NCBI GenBank assembly: GCA_035415725.1
Contig: DAOOGN010000001.1
Coordinates: 1-64,000, forward strand
Source: DSWT01 sp035415725
GTDB lineage: Bacteria; Chloroflexota; Anaerolineae; B4-G1; SLSP01
Reading direction: 5' to 3'
DNA: 64,000 bases
The translations under genes and the position numbers were made by a program. Positions 17,923 to 26,259 of the stretch are shown here, one piece after another. Numbering within the stretch: the stretch's first letter is position 1; every line of letters starts with the position of its first letter. The notes under the pieces are model-generated. The model worked only from the letters and a program-made list of their open reading frames with translations, was not told the origin of the DNA and did no database searches.

Positions 17923-18429
17923 TCACCTACCTCCGATTTCGGGAGTGTTGGGCGCAGTGGTGTCTTCGGATGCCGCATACGAATGCAGCACTTCTTCGAT
18001 CTCCCGCGTCAACATATCACTCATCAACAGCATCTGGATCAACTCCGCCTCGATCTCAGGGTCATCGGCCGGGCGTGTCTTCCAGGCCGACTCCAGCGCA
18101 ACGTTCATCTCATGGAGATGCATGAGGGCGTCTTGAATGACCGCCGTCGGCTTCGTCGCGCGATGACGCAACATCACCAGCGGCCCACTTCCAAATCCCT
18201 GGACTTCCAATTCGGCCCGCAGGAGCGAGCTGAACACCTCCAAATCCTCCAGACCACCGAGGATTTCGAAAGCATGATCAGAGGCGATGAGATAGACGAA
18301 CATTTCCAGGTCCATCTGGCTCATCAACCCTTCGGTTGCCAGGGCGTTATAAAGGTCAGTCACCGGCACGAGGATGTGCTGTGACTGCATCAAGAGCTGC
18401 GCTGCACGCGCCGTGATCGGATCTCTCAT
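17923..18429 (-). CDS. Hypothetical acidic alpha-helical protein
   Basis: A 168-residue soluble protein that I do not recognise. It is almost entirely helical by composition. The N-terminus (ARAAQLLMQSQHILVPVTDLYNAL) followed by MDLEMFVYLIASDHAFEIL suggests a winged-helix or small helical bundle. The C-terminal third contains a run of Asp and Glu with hydrophobic heptads (ELIQMLLMSDMLTREIEEVL). GGAG precedes the ATG by five bases. It sits between rarA and the solute-binding lipoprotein, 25 bases from rarA, and is probably cotranscribed with it. Confidence 0.65.
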   Translation of the reverse strand: MRDPITARAAQLLMQSQHILVPVTDLYNALATEGLMSQMDLEMFVYLIASDHAFEILGGLEDLEVFSSLLRAELEVQGFGSGPLVMLRHRATKPTAVIQDALMHLHEMNVALESAWKTRPADDPEIEAELIQMLLMSDMLTREIEEVLHSYAASEDTTAPNTPEIGGR

Positions 18430-18454
18430 AGTAGCTCCACTGTATTAGGATATT

Positions 18455-19774
18455 CTACGGCTTCGGTTTCCGTCTGTCCAAAAATTCCAGAATGCGCTGT
18501 TCGTAACCGTATCCTTTGGGGCGGTACCAGCCACCGGGGACGCCGTCAGGCAGATACCGTTGTTCGACCCAGCCCTGCGGATAATCGTGCGGATACTTGT
18601 ACTCTGGCGTCCGCTCGCGTTCGTCTCTCAGGAGGGTGTTCTGGTCACGCAGATAGGCCGGCGGCGGCGCGTAACCGTGTTCTTCGAGATACTTGAGCGC
18701 CTCCCAGTACGCGCCGGCGCTGTTGGATTTGGGCGACGTCGCCAGGTAGAGCGTCGCTTCGGCCAGGTGATACTGACCTTCCGGCATTCCTACCCATTCG
18801 AACGCCTGGGCGCAGGCCATGACCACAGCTACCGCCGTGGGCGACGCCAGCCCCACGTCCTCCGCCGCCGCGATCAGCAGTCGACGGAAGATGAAGCGAG
18901 GGTCTTCACCCGCTGCAACCATCTTCGCCAGGTAATAGAGCGCTGCGTCGGGGTCGGAGCCGCGGATGGACTTGATGAAGGCGCTGATGGTGTTGTAATG
19001 CTCGTCGCCCGATTTGTCGTACTGCATCGCGCGGCGCTGGATAGACTCCTCGGCGACAGCCAGCGTGATACGTTGGACGCCGTCGGCGTCGGGCGGGGTC
19101 GATTCCACCGCCAGCTCCAGCGCGTTGAGCGCGGTGCGCACGTCACCGTCGGCGAGGTCGGCGAGGTGGTGCAACGCCGCTTCCTCAACGCTGAGGGTGC
19201 GCCGGCCGTAGCCACGTTCTTCATCCGCCAGCGCCTGCCGCAGCAAGCCTTCGATCTGCGATATCGTCAACGCTTCAAAGCGGAAGATGCGCGAGCGGCT
19301 GAGGAGAGGCGCGATGATGGAGAAGAAGGGGTTTTCGGTCGTGGCGCCGATGAGGGTGATGGTGCCGTCTTCGACGACGGGCAGCAGGCCATCCTGTTGC
19401 GCCTTGTTCCAGCGGTGGATTTCGTCGATGGCGAGGATCGTGCGGACGCCGTACATGCCCCGGCGTTCCTGGGCTTCTGTCACCAACTTGCGCAGGTCGG
19501 CAATGCCGGCCAGCACGGCGTTGAGCGTCTCGAAGTGCGCGGAGGTAGTGTTGGCGATCACGGCAGCCAGCGTTGTTTTGCCCACGCCCGGCGGCCCCCA
19601 GAAGATGATGGAGGAAAAGAGGTGGTCGCTTTCGATGGCGCGGCGCAACAAGCGCCCCGGCCCGATGATGTGCTCTTGCCCGACGAACTCGTCCAGCGTA
19701 CGCGGACGCATCCGCGCGGCCAGCGGCGCTTCGCGGCGCAATTGTTCCTGGCGACTATATTCAAACAAGCCCAT
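18455..19774 (-). CDS. rarA: Replication-associated recombination protein A (MgsA/RarA)
   Basis: RarA is an AAA+ ATPase of the clamp-loader type that acts at stalled replication forks. Seen in the 439-residue protein: RMRPRTLDEFVGQEHI near residue 25, Walker A GPPGVGKTT at about 60-68, Walker B ILAIDEIHRWNKAQQD, sensor 1 GATTENP, and the C-terminal tetramerisation and DnaB-like regions ending in QRYLPDGVPGGWYRPKGYG. RarA proteins usually read DEIHRFNK, so the Trp is a mild variant. The ATG at 19774 begins the family-like MGLFEYSRQEQLRREAPLA; the longer frame to 19831 adds 19 residues that do not fit. Confidence 0.93.
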   Translation of the reverse strand: MGLFEYSRQEQLRREAPLAARMRPRTLDEFVGQEHIIGPGRLLRRAIESDHLFSSIIFWGPPGVGKTTLAAVIANTTSAHFETLNAVLAGIADLRKLVTEAQERRGMYGVRTILAIDEIHRWNKAQQDGLLPVVEDGTITLIGATTENPFFSIIAPLLSRSRIFRFEALTISQIEGLLRQALADEERGYGRRTLSVEEAALHHLADLADGDVRTALNALELAVESTPPDADGVQRITLAVAEESIQRRAMQYDKSGDEHYNTISAFIKSIRGSDPDAALYYLAKMVAAGEDPRFIFRRLLIAAAEDVGLASPTAVAVVMACAQAFEWVGMPEGQYHLAEATLYLATSPKSNSAGAYWEALKYLEEHGYAPPPAYLRDQNTLLRDERERTPEYKYPHDYPQGWVEQRYLPDGVPGGWYRPKGYGYEQRILEFLDRRKPKP

Positions 19775-19860
19775 AAGGGCTAAGTATACCCAGAGTCGCC
19801 AGATTCGCAATCGGCAGAGGGATGGTGCCAATGATGGGACAGTCTTTACAAAGCAAAGAA

Positions 19861-19998
19861 TCCCCTTCTCCCCCGCTTGCGGGGGAGAAGGGGATTTGGG
19901 GGGGATGAGAGGGCTATCGCCTATGACCGACGTGTCAACCTATGATGCACCATCCCCAAAGTCCCGTTCGCCACCTGGTAAGGATGGCTGAATAGTGA
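19861..19998 (-). repeat. Dispersed repeat family A, reverse copy with G/C hairpin
   Basis: On the minus strand this reads ACTATTCAGCCATCC, CCAGGTGGCGAACGGGAC and TTTGGGGATGGTGCATCAT, and ends in a perfect 14-bp stem (19861-19874 with 19881-19894) of CCCCTTCTCCCCC type. The same order of modules occurs at 44521-44702 and 49165-49345 on the plus strand. It lies upstream of rarA, in the gap to the GH3 gene. Confidence 0.75.
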
Positions 19999-20067
19999 CA
20001 ACGAATCAATGAATGAAATCGGACCTCCATTCGTTTATTCGTTTCTGCGGCGGGTTGGCAAGGCCGC

Positions 20068-22233
20068 CTATATTTTTATCCGGGCTTCGAGCAGCTCCTC
20101 ATCGTCTGAACTCGGCCCGGCCAACACCCGGTACACGCCTGGCTCCAGTTTCCATTGTTTTGCCGGCGCATCGTAATAGCGCAGTTCGTCGAGGGGGATG
20201 GCGATCTTGACCTCTGCCGTCGCTCCCGCGGGGATGGCGACTTTCTCGAAGCCTTTCAGCAGCTTCTTCTGCCGCTCCACGCGGGAGTTTTCCATCCCGA
20301 CGTAAACCTGCACGATTTCCTCGCCATCCCGCGCGCCGGTATTGCTGACCTCCACGGTGACTTCCAGATTGTGTTCGTGGCGCGCGACGCGTACATCGCG
20401 GTAGGTATAGGTGGTGTAACTCAGTCCAAATCCAAAGGGATAAGCCGGTTTCAGTCCCCGGTGATCCAGCAAGGTGTAGCCGTGGTACAGGTCATAGGTA
20501 ATCTCTGGATCCGTGCTGCTGAAATAGGGTAGATGCGCCGCGTTGGTGGGGATAGTGAAGGGCAGTTTGCCACTGGGATTGACGTCGCCGAACAGAAGAC
20601 GCGCCAGGGCCGTACCGCCTTCCATACCGGCGTACCAGCTATAGAGAATCGCCGGCACCTTGGCCGCCCAATCCTCGATCATAATCATGCTGCCGCACAC
20701 CAGACAGACCACGGTGTGCGGGTTGATGCCGGCGACCGCTTGAATGAGCGCCTGCTGCTCCGGTTTGAGCGACAGGCTCTGGCGATCACCGCCGGGAGCC
20801 AGGCCCGCCGGACTGGGGGCGGCGGCGGCACTTGATTGCATCATCATCTCTAGCTGCGCCGCTTCGGCGGACCGCCCCATATTCCGATACCCGGCAATGA
20901 CGGGTTCGAGCATCTCTTGCATTCCGCCGGGCGAGACGAATTCACCCTCGTCGTTGAAATCGTTCCCGGCGATGATGATGACACCATCGACCTCTCCGGC
21001 CAGCTTCTGCGCTTCGGCGCTGTGGCTTTCGTCGCGGTGGAGGATTTCCACGCCCGAACCCAGATACTTTTTCAGCCCTTCCAGCGCGGTGATGACGTAA
21101 GGCGCATACACCCGACTGGAGCCATGGTCGCCTGTGTTTTCCTGAGCAGCCAGTTGGCCCAAAACCAGCACCCGCTTGACGCTTTTATCGAACGGTAGCA
21201 CTGCCCCTTCATTCTTGATCAGCACCATCGATTTTTCGGCGGCTTCGCGGGCCAGGGCGATATGCTCCGCGCAGGCGACCACTGTGGCGGGGTAGGTTGT
21301 CGGATCGGGCGTATGCTCGAAGACCAGCAACGTGCGCAGCACCCGCAGAGCAGCCCGGTCGACGACGCTCTCCGCGACTTCGCCATCCTGCACGGCCTTC
21401 AGCAGGTTCTTTTGGTAGTGGATGGGCAGCGGCATCTCCACGTCCAGCCCGGCTTCGATGGCTTTTTTGCCGTTCCGTATCCCAAAAATGAAGTCCGAAA
21501 TAGTGAAACCCTCGAAGCCCCAATCGTCGCGCAAAATCTCGGTCAGCAGCCAGTGGCTCTCGCAGGCCTGATCGCCCCGGAAGCGGTTGTAAGCACCCAT
21601 CACCGAGGCCGCGCCCGCCTGGACGATCTTCTTGAAGTGCGCCAGGTAGACTTCGTGCATGGTGCGATCATCGGCCTGCACGTTGACGAAGAAACGGCTG
21701 TTTTCGATGTTGTTGCAGGCGTAGTGCTTGACGCAGGCCATCACGTTGTGTTCCTGGACGGCGCCCGCGAGGGCTTTTCCCATCTCGCCCACGAGGAAGG
21801 GATCCTCCCCATAAGTCTCCTGCGCCCGTCCCCAGGCCGGATGACGGAGCAGGTTGACGCAGACCCCACCGAAGAAGTTAGCTCCTTGCGCGCGCGCTTC
21901 TTTCCCGATGGCGTCGCCGATCCGTGCTTCGAGCGCCCGGTCGAAACTGGCGCCGCGCGCCATCGATACCGGAAAGCAGGTGGAGGTGCCCATCACGACG
22001 CCGCGCGGGCCGTCGGTGAACTTGATCGGCGAAACCCCCAGGCGCTCGACGCCATTGGTCGCAATCGGCGTGGGGTTGTAGGAGTTGTTGTACTTGATCT
22101 GGTTGTTCACCATATCCCAGTTGCCGTTGAGTAACCAGACCTTTTCCTTCAACGTCATTTGACCGAGGATTTCGTCGGCCTTGTGCGCGATTTCGGCGCG
22201 AGATAACGTACACTTGGTTTCTTTGTTGAACAT
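20068..22233 (-). CDS. Beta-glucosidase-type glycoside hydrolase, family GH3
   Basis: A 721-residue GH3 enzyme that removes terminal beta-linked glucose or xylose residues from oligosaccharides. The N-terminal TIM-barrel part has MTLKEKVWLLNGN, KFTDGPRGV, NLLRHPAWGRAQETYGEDP and VKHYACNNIENSR. The nucleophile Asp is in FTISDF at about residue 246. The second alpha/beta domain follows (VLVLGQLAAQENTGDHGSS). The C-terminus ends in a fibronectin-III-like domain (EVTVEVSNTGARDGEEIVQVYVG). No signal peptide is seen, so it is likely cytoplasmic and works on imported oligosaccharides. GGGAGGTC lies before the ATG. An upstream leader motif is shared with the rhamnose isomerase and alpha-mannosidase genes, hinting at shared control. 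Confidence 0.93.
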   Translation of the reverse strand: MFNKETKCTLSRAEIAHKADEILGQMTLKEKVWLLNGNWDMVNNQIKYNNSYNPTPIATNGVERLGVSPIKFTDGPRGVVMGTSTCFPVSMARGASFDRALEARIGDAIGKEARAQGANFFGGVCVNLLRHPAWGRAQETYGEDPFLVGEMGKALAGAVQEHNVMACVKHYACNNIENSRFFVNVQADDRTMHEVYLAHFKKIVQAGAASVMGAYNRFRGDQACESHWLLTEILRDDWGFEGFTISDFIFGIRNGKKAIEAGLDVEMPLPIHYQKNLLKAVQDGEVAESVVDRAALRVLRTLLVFEHTPDPTTYPATVVACAEHIALAREAAEKSMVLIKNEGAVLPFDKSVKRVLVLGQLAAQENTGDHGSSRVYAPYVITALEGLKKYLGSGVEILHRDESHSAEAQKLAGEVDGVIIIAGNDFNDEGEFVSPGGMQEMLEPVIAGYRNMGRSAEAAQLEMMMQSSAAAAPSPAGLAPGGDRQSLSLKPEQQALIQAVAGINPHTVVCLVCGSMIMIEDWAAKVPAILYSWYAGMEGGTALARLLFGDVNPSGKLPFTIPTNAAHLPYFSSTDPEITYDLYHGYTLLDHRGLKPAYPFGFGLSYTTYTYRDVRVARHEHNLEVTVEVSNTGARDGEEIVQVYVGMENSRVERQKKLLKGFEKVAIPAGATAEVKIAIPLDELRYYDAPAKQWKLEPGVYRVLAGPSSDDEELLEARIKI

Positions 22234-22240
22234 GTTGACC

Positions 22241-22286
22241 TCCCAATAGTTTGATAGTCGTTAGTATGGTTGTCTCATGGTGAGAC
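22241..22286 (-). promoter_or_regulatory. GH3 leader motif and 7-bp palindrome
   Basis: On the minus strand, GACTATCAAACTATTGGGAG ends in the ribosome-binding site of the GH3 gene. Nearly the same motif precedes the genes at 49599 and 54702. A further 12 bases upstream is TGTCTCA-TGG-TGAGACA, a perfect 7-bp palindrome with a 3-base spacer, the size of a dimeric operator. Function is inferred from position only. Confidence 0.4.
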
Positions 22287-22515
22287 AGGTTTACGTATAG
22301 CGTAGTATAGCCCGATTGTGGACAGAGGGCAAATGTTATTTCGGGGCAAGTGTCCGGCCGGGCACATTTTGAACCATAGAGACATGGAGGACACAGAGAA
22401 AATTAAAAATTTCGTAACCGTTTAGTTCGGTGAGTCCTGTATGCCGGGAGAAGATTTCCCCTCCCCCTGCCCTCTCCCCAGCGAACGCCGGCGAGAGGGA
22501 GAAAAATAAGGTTTT

Positions 22516-22905
22516 TTGCGGGCGGGCGCACAGCAACCCTTCGAGCATGGCGTTATGCTCTGAGTGGGAAAGGAAGGCTGCATCTACGTGTTCTACGACG
22601 GCGGGGTGGGAGCGTGGAGCGCCTTCACCGACGAGTGGGACGAGGGCGAGCCGATTGACGATCCGGGCATCGTGCCGCCGCCGGGCTTCTACCAGCCTAT
22701 TCGCGGCTTTGGGTTGGTCTGGCGCGAGCAGCTAAACGTCCGCGCGCGGCTAGGCTGGGCGACGGCGTCGGAGCAAGGTTACGATACCGCCGTACAGCGC
22801 ACCTCGCACTGGAAGTACAACGACACCTACATCCGCGCCCTCGACGGCGGGACGTGGCGGTTGGGGCCGGAGGGCAGTGAGTGGGAGTATCTGCCCGCGC
22901 CGTGA
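22516..22905 (+). pseudogene. Truncated C-terminal fragment of a Chloroflexota-type secreted protein
   Basis: The translation reads QQPFEHGVML, a stop, then VGKEGCIYVFYDGG. Later come FTDEWDEGEP, PPPGFYQPIRGFGLVWRE, RLGWATASEQGYD and a C-terminal WRLGPEGSEWEYLPAP. From memory this order (FExGxMxW, IYVLY, a Trp-rich strand, GFYxPxRGFGxVWR, LGWAT) matches a small C-terminal module common in large Anaerolineae secreted proteins. Here the expected Trp codon is TGA at 22561, and the region upstream of about 22516 is a repeat-like C-rich block with a stop in frame. There is no Met start after the stop. The fragment is therefore a remnant. A GTG at 22564 could in theory start a 113-residue peptide. 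Confidence 0.6.
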
Positions 22906-23059
22906 GCAGAGAAGAATTTTTAGGTGGATCATTGGTTCGAAGATGCGGGGCAGGGCGGTATCTGGCGCGCCGGAGCTGTTGGCGGCGATGGCGACTTCGA
23001 TGCCGCCTTGTGCTGCCTGGCCCTTTGCCGTCACCCTATAGCGGCCAATTCACAGACCG

Positions 23060-24313
23060 TCATAACCTCTCCGGTTGCGGCAAGGGAGCGTGAAAGGTGC
23101 GCATCGCTATTTGTTGGTGAATTAACTGATTATCCAGGCGGCACTCAGTCTGTAAGGGTTGTCCATGGGCGGCGCTGAGATGAATCAAGTCGCGGTGCCT
23201 GGACCACCAGGGTTTGGGATAGGGGGCCAATTCCAAAGTCAAGACGAAGATTTGCTCTTGAGAATTGAAGTGCGGTGCCATATCTAACGCTATCGTATGA
23301 TCATAGGGCGTCACGACTTTCTCGACGATAAGCTGGGTTCCCTGATGAAGCGCCACGTGAATTGGCAGGGAAGTTGGAATGGCCAGGTCTACTTCGATAT
23401 GATAAAGACAAGCGTAAGGAGAACGAAACGTTTGGGCGAGACGCTGGCCGCTGCTGAGTTCAATAGACTCTCCGTTCTGGTCGCCAGGATACACTCCCAA
23501 TACCATCCAGCGTGAAGTGTCTGCATCCCAAAAGATTGGCCCCAGTTCATCGGCTACTGGCTGAAGATGGATGGGCAAGGTGGGTGTAAACTCGCCCTCA
23601 ACTCGATTATGACCGAAGCAAAGCATATTTTCACATTCTTCCAAGCGTTCATCCTGAACCCGGTAATCTTCTGGTCGAATTTCGGCATTTGACTTGACGA
23701 GCGGAATGTGATTCGGCTGCGACAAAGTCAAACAGCGTTGAGGGATTCCCCGAAACCAGGTACGTGGAAAGACACGGTGAGCGATTTGTTGGTAAGTGTC
23801 CCACGTCATTTCACTTGGATGATGAGGATTAGTGCAACTATACGGACTAAAAATTGTCTTGTTGGGGGTCGTGAACAGACAAAAACCATCTGGTGTCAAC
23901 AAGCGTTTCACTTCGCGCATGAATTGTTCAGCGGACGCTACATGCTCAATCACCTGCGAGGAAAACACAAAGTCAAATGAGGCGTCGGCAAAAGGTAAAT
24001 GTAAAGCGTCCGCCTGCAGATAACATAAGCCAGAACTTGCATATCTATGTTGAGCATATTGTAAAGCTGCATGACTAAGGTCCACTGCAATGATATGCCG
24101 GGTCGCATAACTTGCCAGCCAAAACGAACCATAGCCAACCCCGCAACCCAAATCGAGTACACGTCGACCGTAGCTATAACGCAAGGCTTCCCGATAGGAG
24201 GCCATGTGACCCAGATGCATAGCAGCATTGTAGAACTGCACTAAGGGCAGATAGCGTTCACCTTCGTTAGTGATAATCGTTGTCAGTTTAGCGAGATCTG
24301 TCTTCCCTTCCAT
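23060..24313 (-). CDS. SAM-dependent methyltransferase with C-terminal domain
   Basis: A 417-residue protein. Residues 30-200 or so form a class I methyltransferase. RVLDLGCGVGYGSFWLA is the SAM-binding glycine loop, IIAVDLSHAALQYAQHR the acidic strand, and ADASFDFVFSSQVIEHV motif IV/post-I. PNKTIFSPYSCTNPHHPSEM resembles surface-polysaccharide methyltransferases. The C-terminal half contains a beta-sandwich-like region (RLAQTFRSPYACLYHIEVDLA, ILTLELAPYPKPWWSR). This part might bind a carbohydrate and is unusual. The base composition is lower in GC than that of most neighbours, which hints at later acquisition. The substrate is unknown. Confidence 0.8.
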   Translation of the reverse strand: MEGKTDLAKLTTIITNEGERYLPLVQFYNAAMHLGHMASYREALRYSYGRRVLDLGCGVGYGSFWLASYATRHIIAVDLSHAALQYAQHRYASSGLCYLQADALHLPFADASFDFVFSSQVIEHVASAEQFMREVKRLLTPDGFCLFTTPNKTIFSPYSCTNPHHPSEMTWDTYQQIAHRVFPRTWFRGIPQRCLTLSQPNHIPLVKSNAEIRPEDYRVQDERLEECENMLCFGHNRVEGEFTPTLPIHLQPVADELGPIFWDADTSRWMVLGVYPGDQNGESIELSSGQRLAQTFRSPYACLYHIEVDLAIPTSLPIHVALHQGTQLIVEKVVTPYDHTIALDMAPHFNSQEQIFVLTLELAPYPKPWWSRHRDLIHLSAAHGQPLQTECRLDNQLIHQQIAMRTFHAPLPQPERL

Positions 24314-24355
24314 TTTACTCTATCTCCACGCATGATTGTGGTACCCGACTACATT

Positions 24356-25291
24356 TCACAATACCAGATGCTCGTAGAGCATTTCCAGGTTCAGGGTGGG
24401 GCAGACTGTTTCGTGGCAGAGGATGGTTTGCGTGGCGGCGGTGAGGCCGAGCCGGACGGTCTCTTCGGGGGACATATTTTCCAGCAAGCCATAGGCCACG
24501 GCGGCGGTGAGCGCGTCCCCGGCGCCGGTGGGATCGACAGCGTCCACGGGGAGCGCCGGCAGCCGCCCGCTTTCTTCGGCGGTAGCATAAAACAGCCCTT
24601 CGGCGCCGAGTGTGATCACCGCCAGCTCGACCCCCAACTGCACCAGACGCCGGGCGCCCGCCCCAATCGCTTCGGGGGTGTCGCAAGAGGCGCCTACGAG
24701 CGCTTCCGCTTCCTCTTTGTTGGGGGTGATGACCGCCATATCGGGCAGGTAGGGATGCAGACGGGGGGCCAAAGCCGCCGTGGTTGGATCGACGCACACG
24801 GGCACATCAAACTGGCGGGTCAGACGGAAGAGGGTTTCGAGTGTGCGAGCAGAAAGGTTCGCGTCGATGCACACCATGTCTGTCGTTTTGATCAATCCAC
24901 GCAAGCGATGGATGTGCCCGGGGGTCAGCGCCCGCATGATGTCCATGTCTTCAAAGGCCAGCCAGAGTTGTTTGTCATAGTGGTGCAGGGCGACATAGGA
25001 ACATGTTGGTTTTGCGGGGACGACAATGCTGGCATCGGTGTGGATACCCAGCGTCCCCAGCGACTGCAACAGCGCACTCCCGGACGGATCGTCGCCCACG
25101 GCGGTGACGAAATGTACGTCCGCTCCTAGCCGCGCCAGGTTCTCGGCGATGTTGCGCGCGACGCCGCCCCAGCCCCAGCGGATATTCGCCGGATTCGATT
25201 GGGCGGGTTCTACGGCCCGGTCACGCGGGTAGACTTTGACGTCCAGCCCGGCAGCGCCAATCACCAGGACACAATGCTCGGCTCCACTCAT
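24356..25291 (-). CDS. PfkB-family carbohydrate/nucleoside kinase (pseudouridine kinase-like)
   Basis: A 311-residue ribokinase-fold enzyme. GGVARNIAENLARLGADV at about residues 42-59 is PfkB signature 1. DAVDPTGAGDALTAAVAYGL near residue 255 is signature 2 with the catalytic Asp. The N-terminus (VLVIGAAGLDVKVYP) and SNPANIRWGWGGVARN resemble pseudouridine kinases (PsuK) more than ribokinase or fructokinase. No psuG gene is adjacent, so the substrate call is tentative. GGAGGAAG precedes the ATG. Its first four bases overlap the stop of the upstream gene (ATGA), showing translational coupling with the SPFH operon. Confidence 0.82.
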   Translation of the reverse strand: MSGAEHCVLVIGAAGLDVKVYPRDRAVEPAQSNPANIRWGWGGVARNIAENLARLGADVHFVTAVGDDPSGSALLQSLGTLGIHTDASIVVPAKPTCSYVALHHYDKQLWLAFEDMDIMRALTPGHIHRLRGLIKTTDMVCIDANLSARTLETLFRLTRQFDVPVCVDPTTAALAPRLHPYLPDMAVITPNKEEAEALVGASCDTPEAIGAGARRLVQLGVELAVITLGAEGLFYATAEESGRLPALPVDAVDPTGAGDALTAAVAYGLLENMSPEETVRLGLTAATQTILCHETVCPTLNLEMLYEHLVL

Positions 25292-26253
25292 TCTTCTTCC
25301 TCCTTCCCGCCAATCAGCACCCGCGGCGTCTCGACGAGGGGCGCCGGCGCTGGTTCATAAGGATCGAAGAGAACCCGACCATCCATACTTCTCACGAACA
25401 AGGTATCTCGCTCCTGCTTCAGGGCTGCTTCAGCAGTGGGGAAATCAGCCGAAATCCTTTCGATCAGCAGAACATCGCCGGCTTGAGCCGGCGGTAGCGA
25501 CTCGCCGACGGTAGGTATTTTCAACGCCCGATAATGCGCATCGGGTCGCAATTGGAAGAAGGACAAGGCTTCGATGTTGACAGGTGTATAATCGGGTGGC
25601 AGGTACTCAGGGAGCATCTCGTGCGGCGTCAGCACTTGAAAAGGCGTCACGAGCATGACGCCGGTTCTGACCAGCGTTTGATTGACCATTTCGTATACAG
25701 GCACAATCAGCGTCCATTCGCCCGGCGACACGCGCGACGGCAATTCCAACAGGTGCGTCATCCATTGGGTCATATCCTGGCAGGCGGCGACACGTTCGAG
25801 GTTATCTTCAAAGCTCCAGTAGCGTTCGCTTGCGGCCAGGATTTCCTGGGCGTCGGTGAAAGCCCGGATGACTTTCCCGTCGGCGCGCAGTACAAAATGA
25901 ATCAAGCCGGCAAAATACAGCGCCACCGCGCGGTTGTAAGCGGCGACCTGGGTGACCTCGAGGCGCAGCCAGTTCAACGCCCGCTGCGTCTCGTCGAGGG
26001 CTTCTTCCCAGTGTTGCAGTCGGCGCAAAATCTCGGCTTTGTAAAGCACCACCAGGGCTGTTGTGGATTGATCCTGTTCCGCCCACGCTGCCTTAAAGAG
26101 GGTCTCGAGGGAGACTAACGCCTCTTCCCACTGGCCGGCAGCGTTGTAGCGGTGCACCTCGCCCTGAAGCCTGTCCTTGAATGGCGCGGGCACTTCTCGC
26201 AGCTCCAACAAAGAGAAGGGCGTTAATTCCTCAGGGACGTAGACCAGACGCAT
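25288..26253 (-). CDS. Hypothetical TPR-like protein coupled to two SPFH genes
   Basis: A 321-residue soluble protein. Residues 30-170 form paired amphipathic helices of tetratricopeptide type (YNAAGQWEEALVSLETLFKAA, LYKAEILRRLQHWEEALDETQ, AYNRAVALYFAGLIHFVL). The C-terminal part is beta-rich (PPAQAGDVLLIERI, DTLFVRSMDGRVLFDPYEP). I do not recognise a named family. It begins six bases after the stop of the SPFH-like gene at 26260 and overlaps the PfkB gene by four bases, so all four genes are probably one transcript. The likely role is a cytoplasmic adaptor for the membrane pair, by inference only. Confidence 0.65.
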   Translation of the reverse strand: MRLVYVPEELTPFSLLELREVPAPFKDRLQGEVHRYNAAGQWEEALVSLETLFKAAWAEQDQSTTALVVLYKAEILRRLQHWEEALDETQRALNWLRLEVTQVAAYNRAVALYFAGLIHFVLRADGKVIRAFTDAQEILAASERYWSFEDNLERVAACQDMTQWMTHLLELPSRVSPGEWTLIVPVYEMVNQTLVRTGVMLVTPFQVLTPHEMLPEYLPPDYTPVNIEALSFFQLRPDAHYRALKIPTVGESLPPAQAGDVLLIERISADFPTAEAALKQERDTLFVRSMDGRVLFDPYEPAPAPLVETPRVLIGGKEEEE

Positions 26254-26259
26254 AACCGA

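Noticed and set aside
18560..19783. 407-codon plus-strand frame
   Set aside because: It is the antisense shadow of rarA, whose motifs are unmistakable.
22906..23059. Short minus-strand frame with GAPDTALPRIFEPMIH
   Set aside because: It reads as protein-like but is isolated and too short, and it overlaps the end of the decayed fragment. I could not link it to a family.
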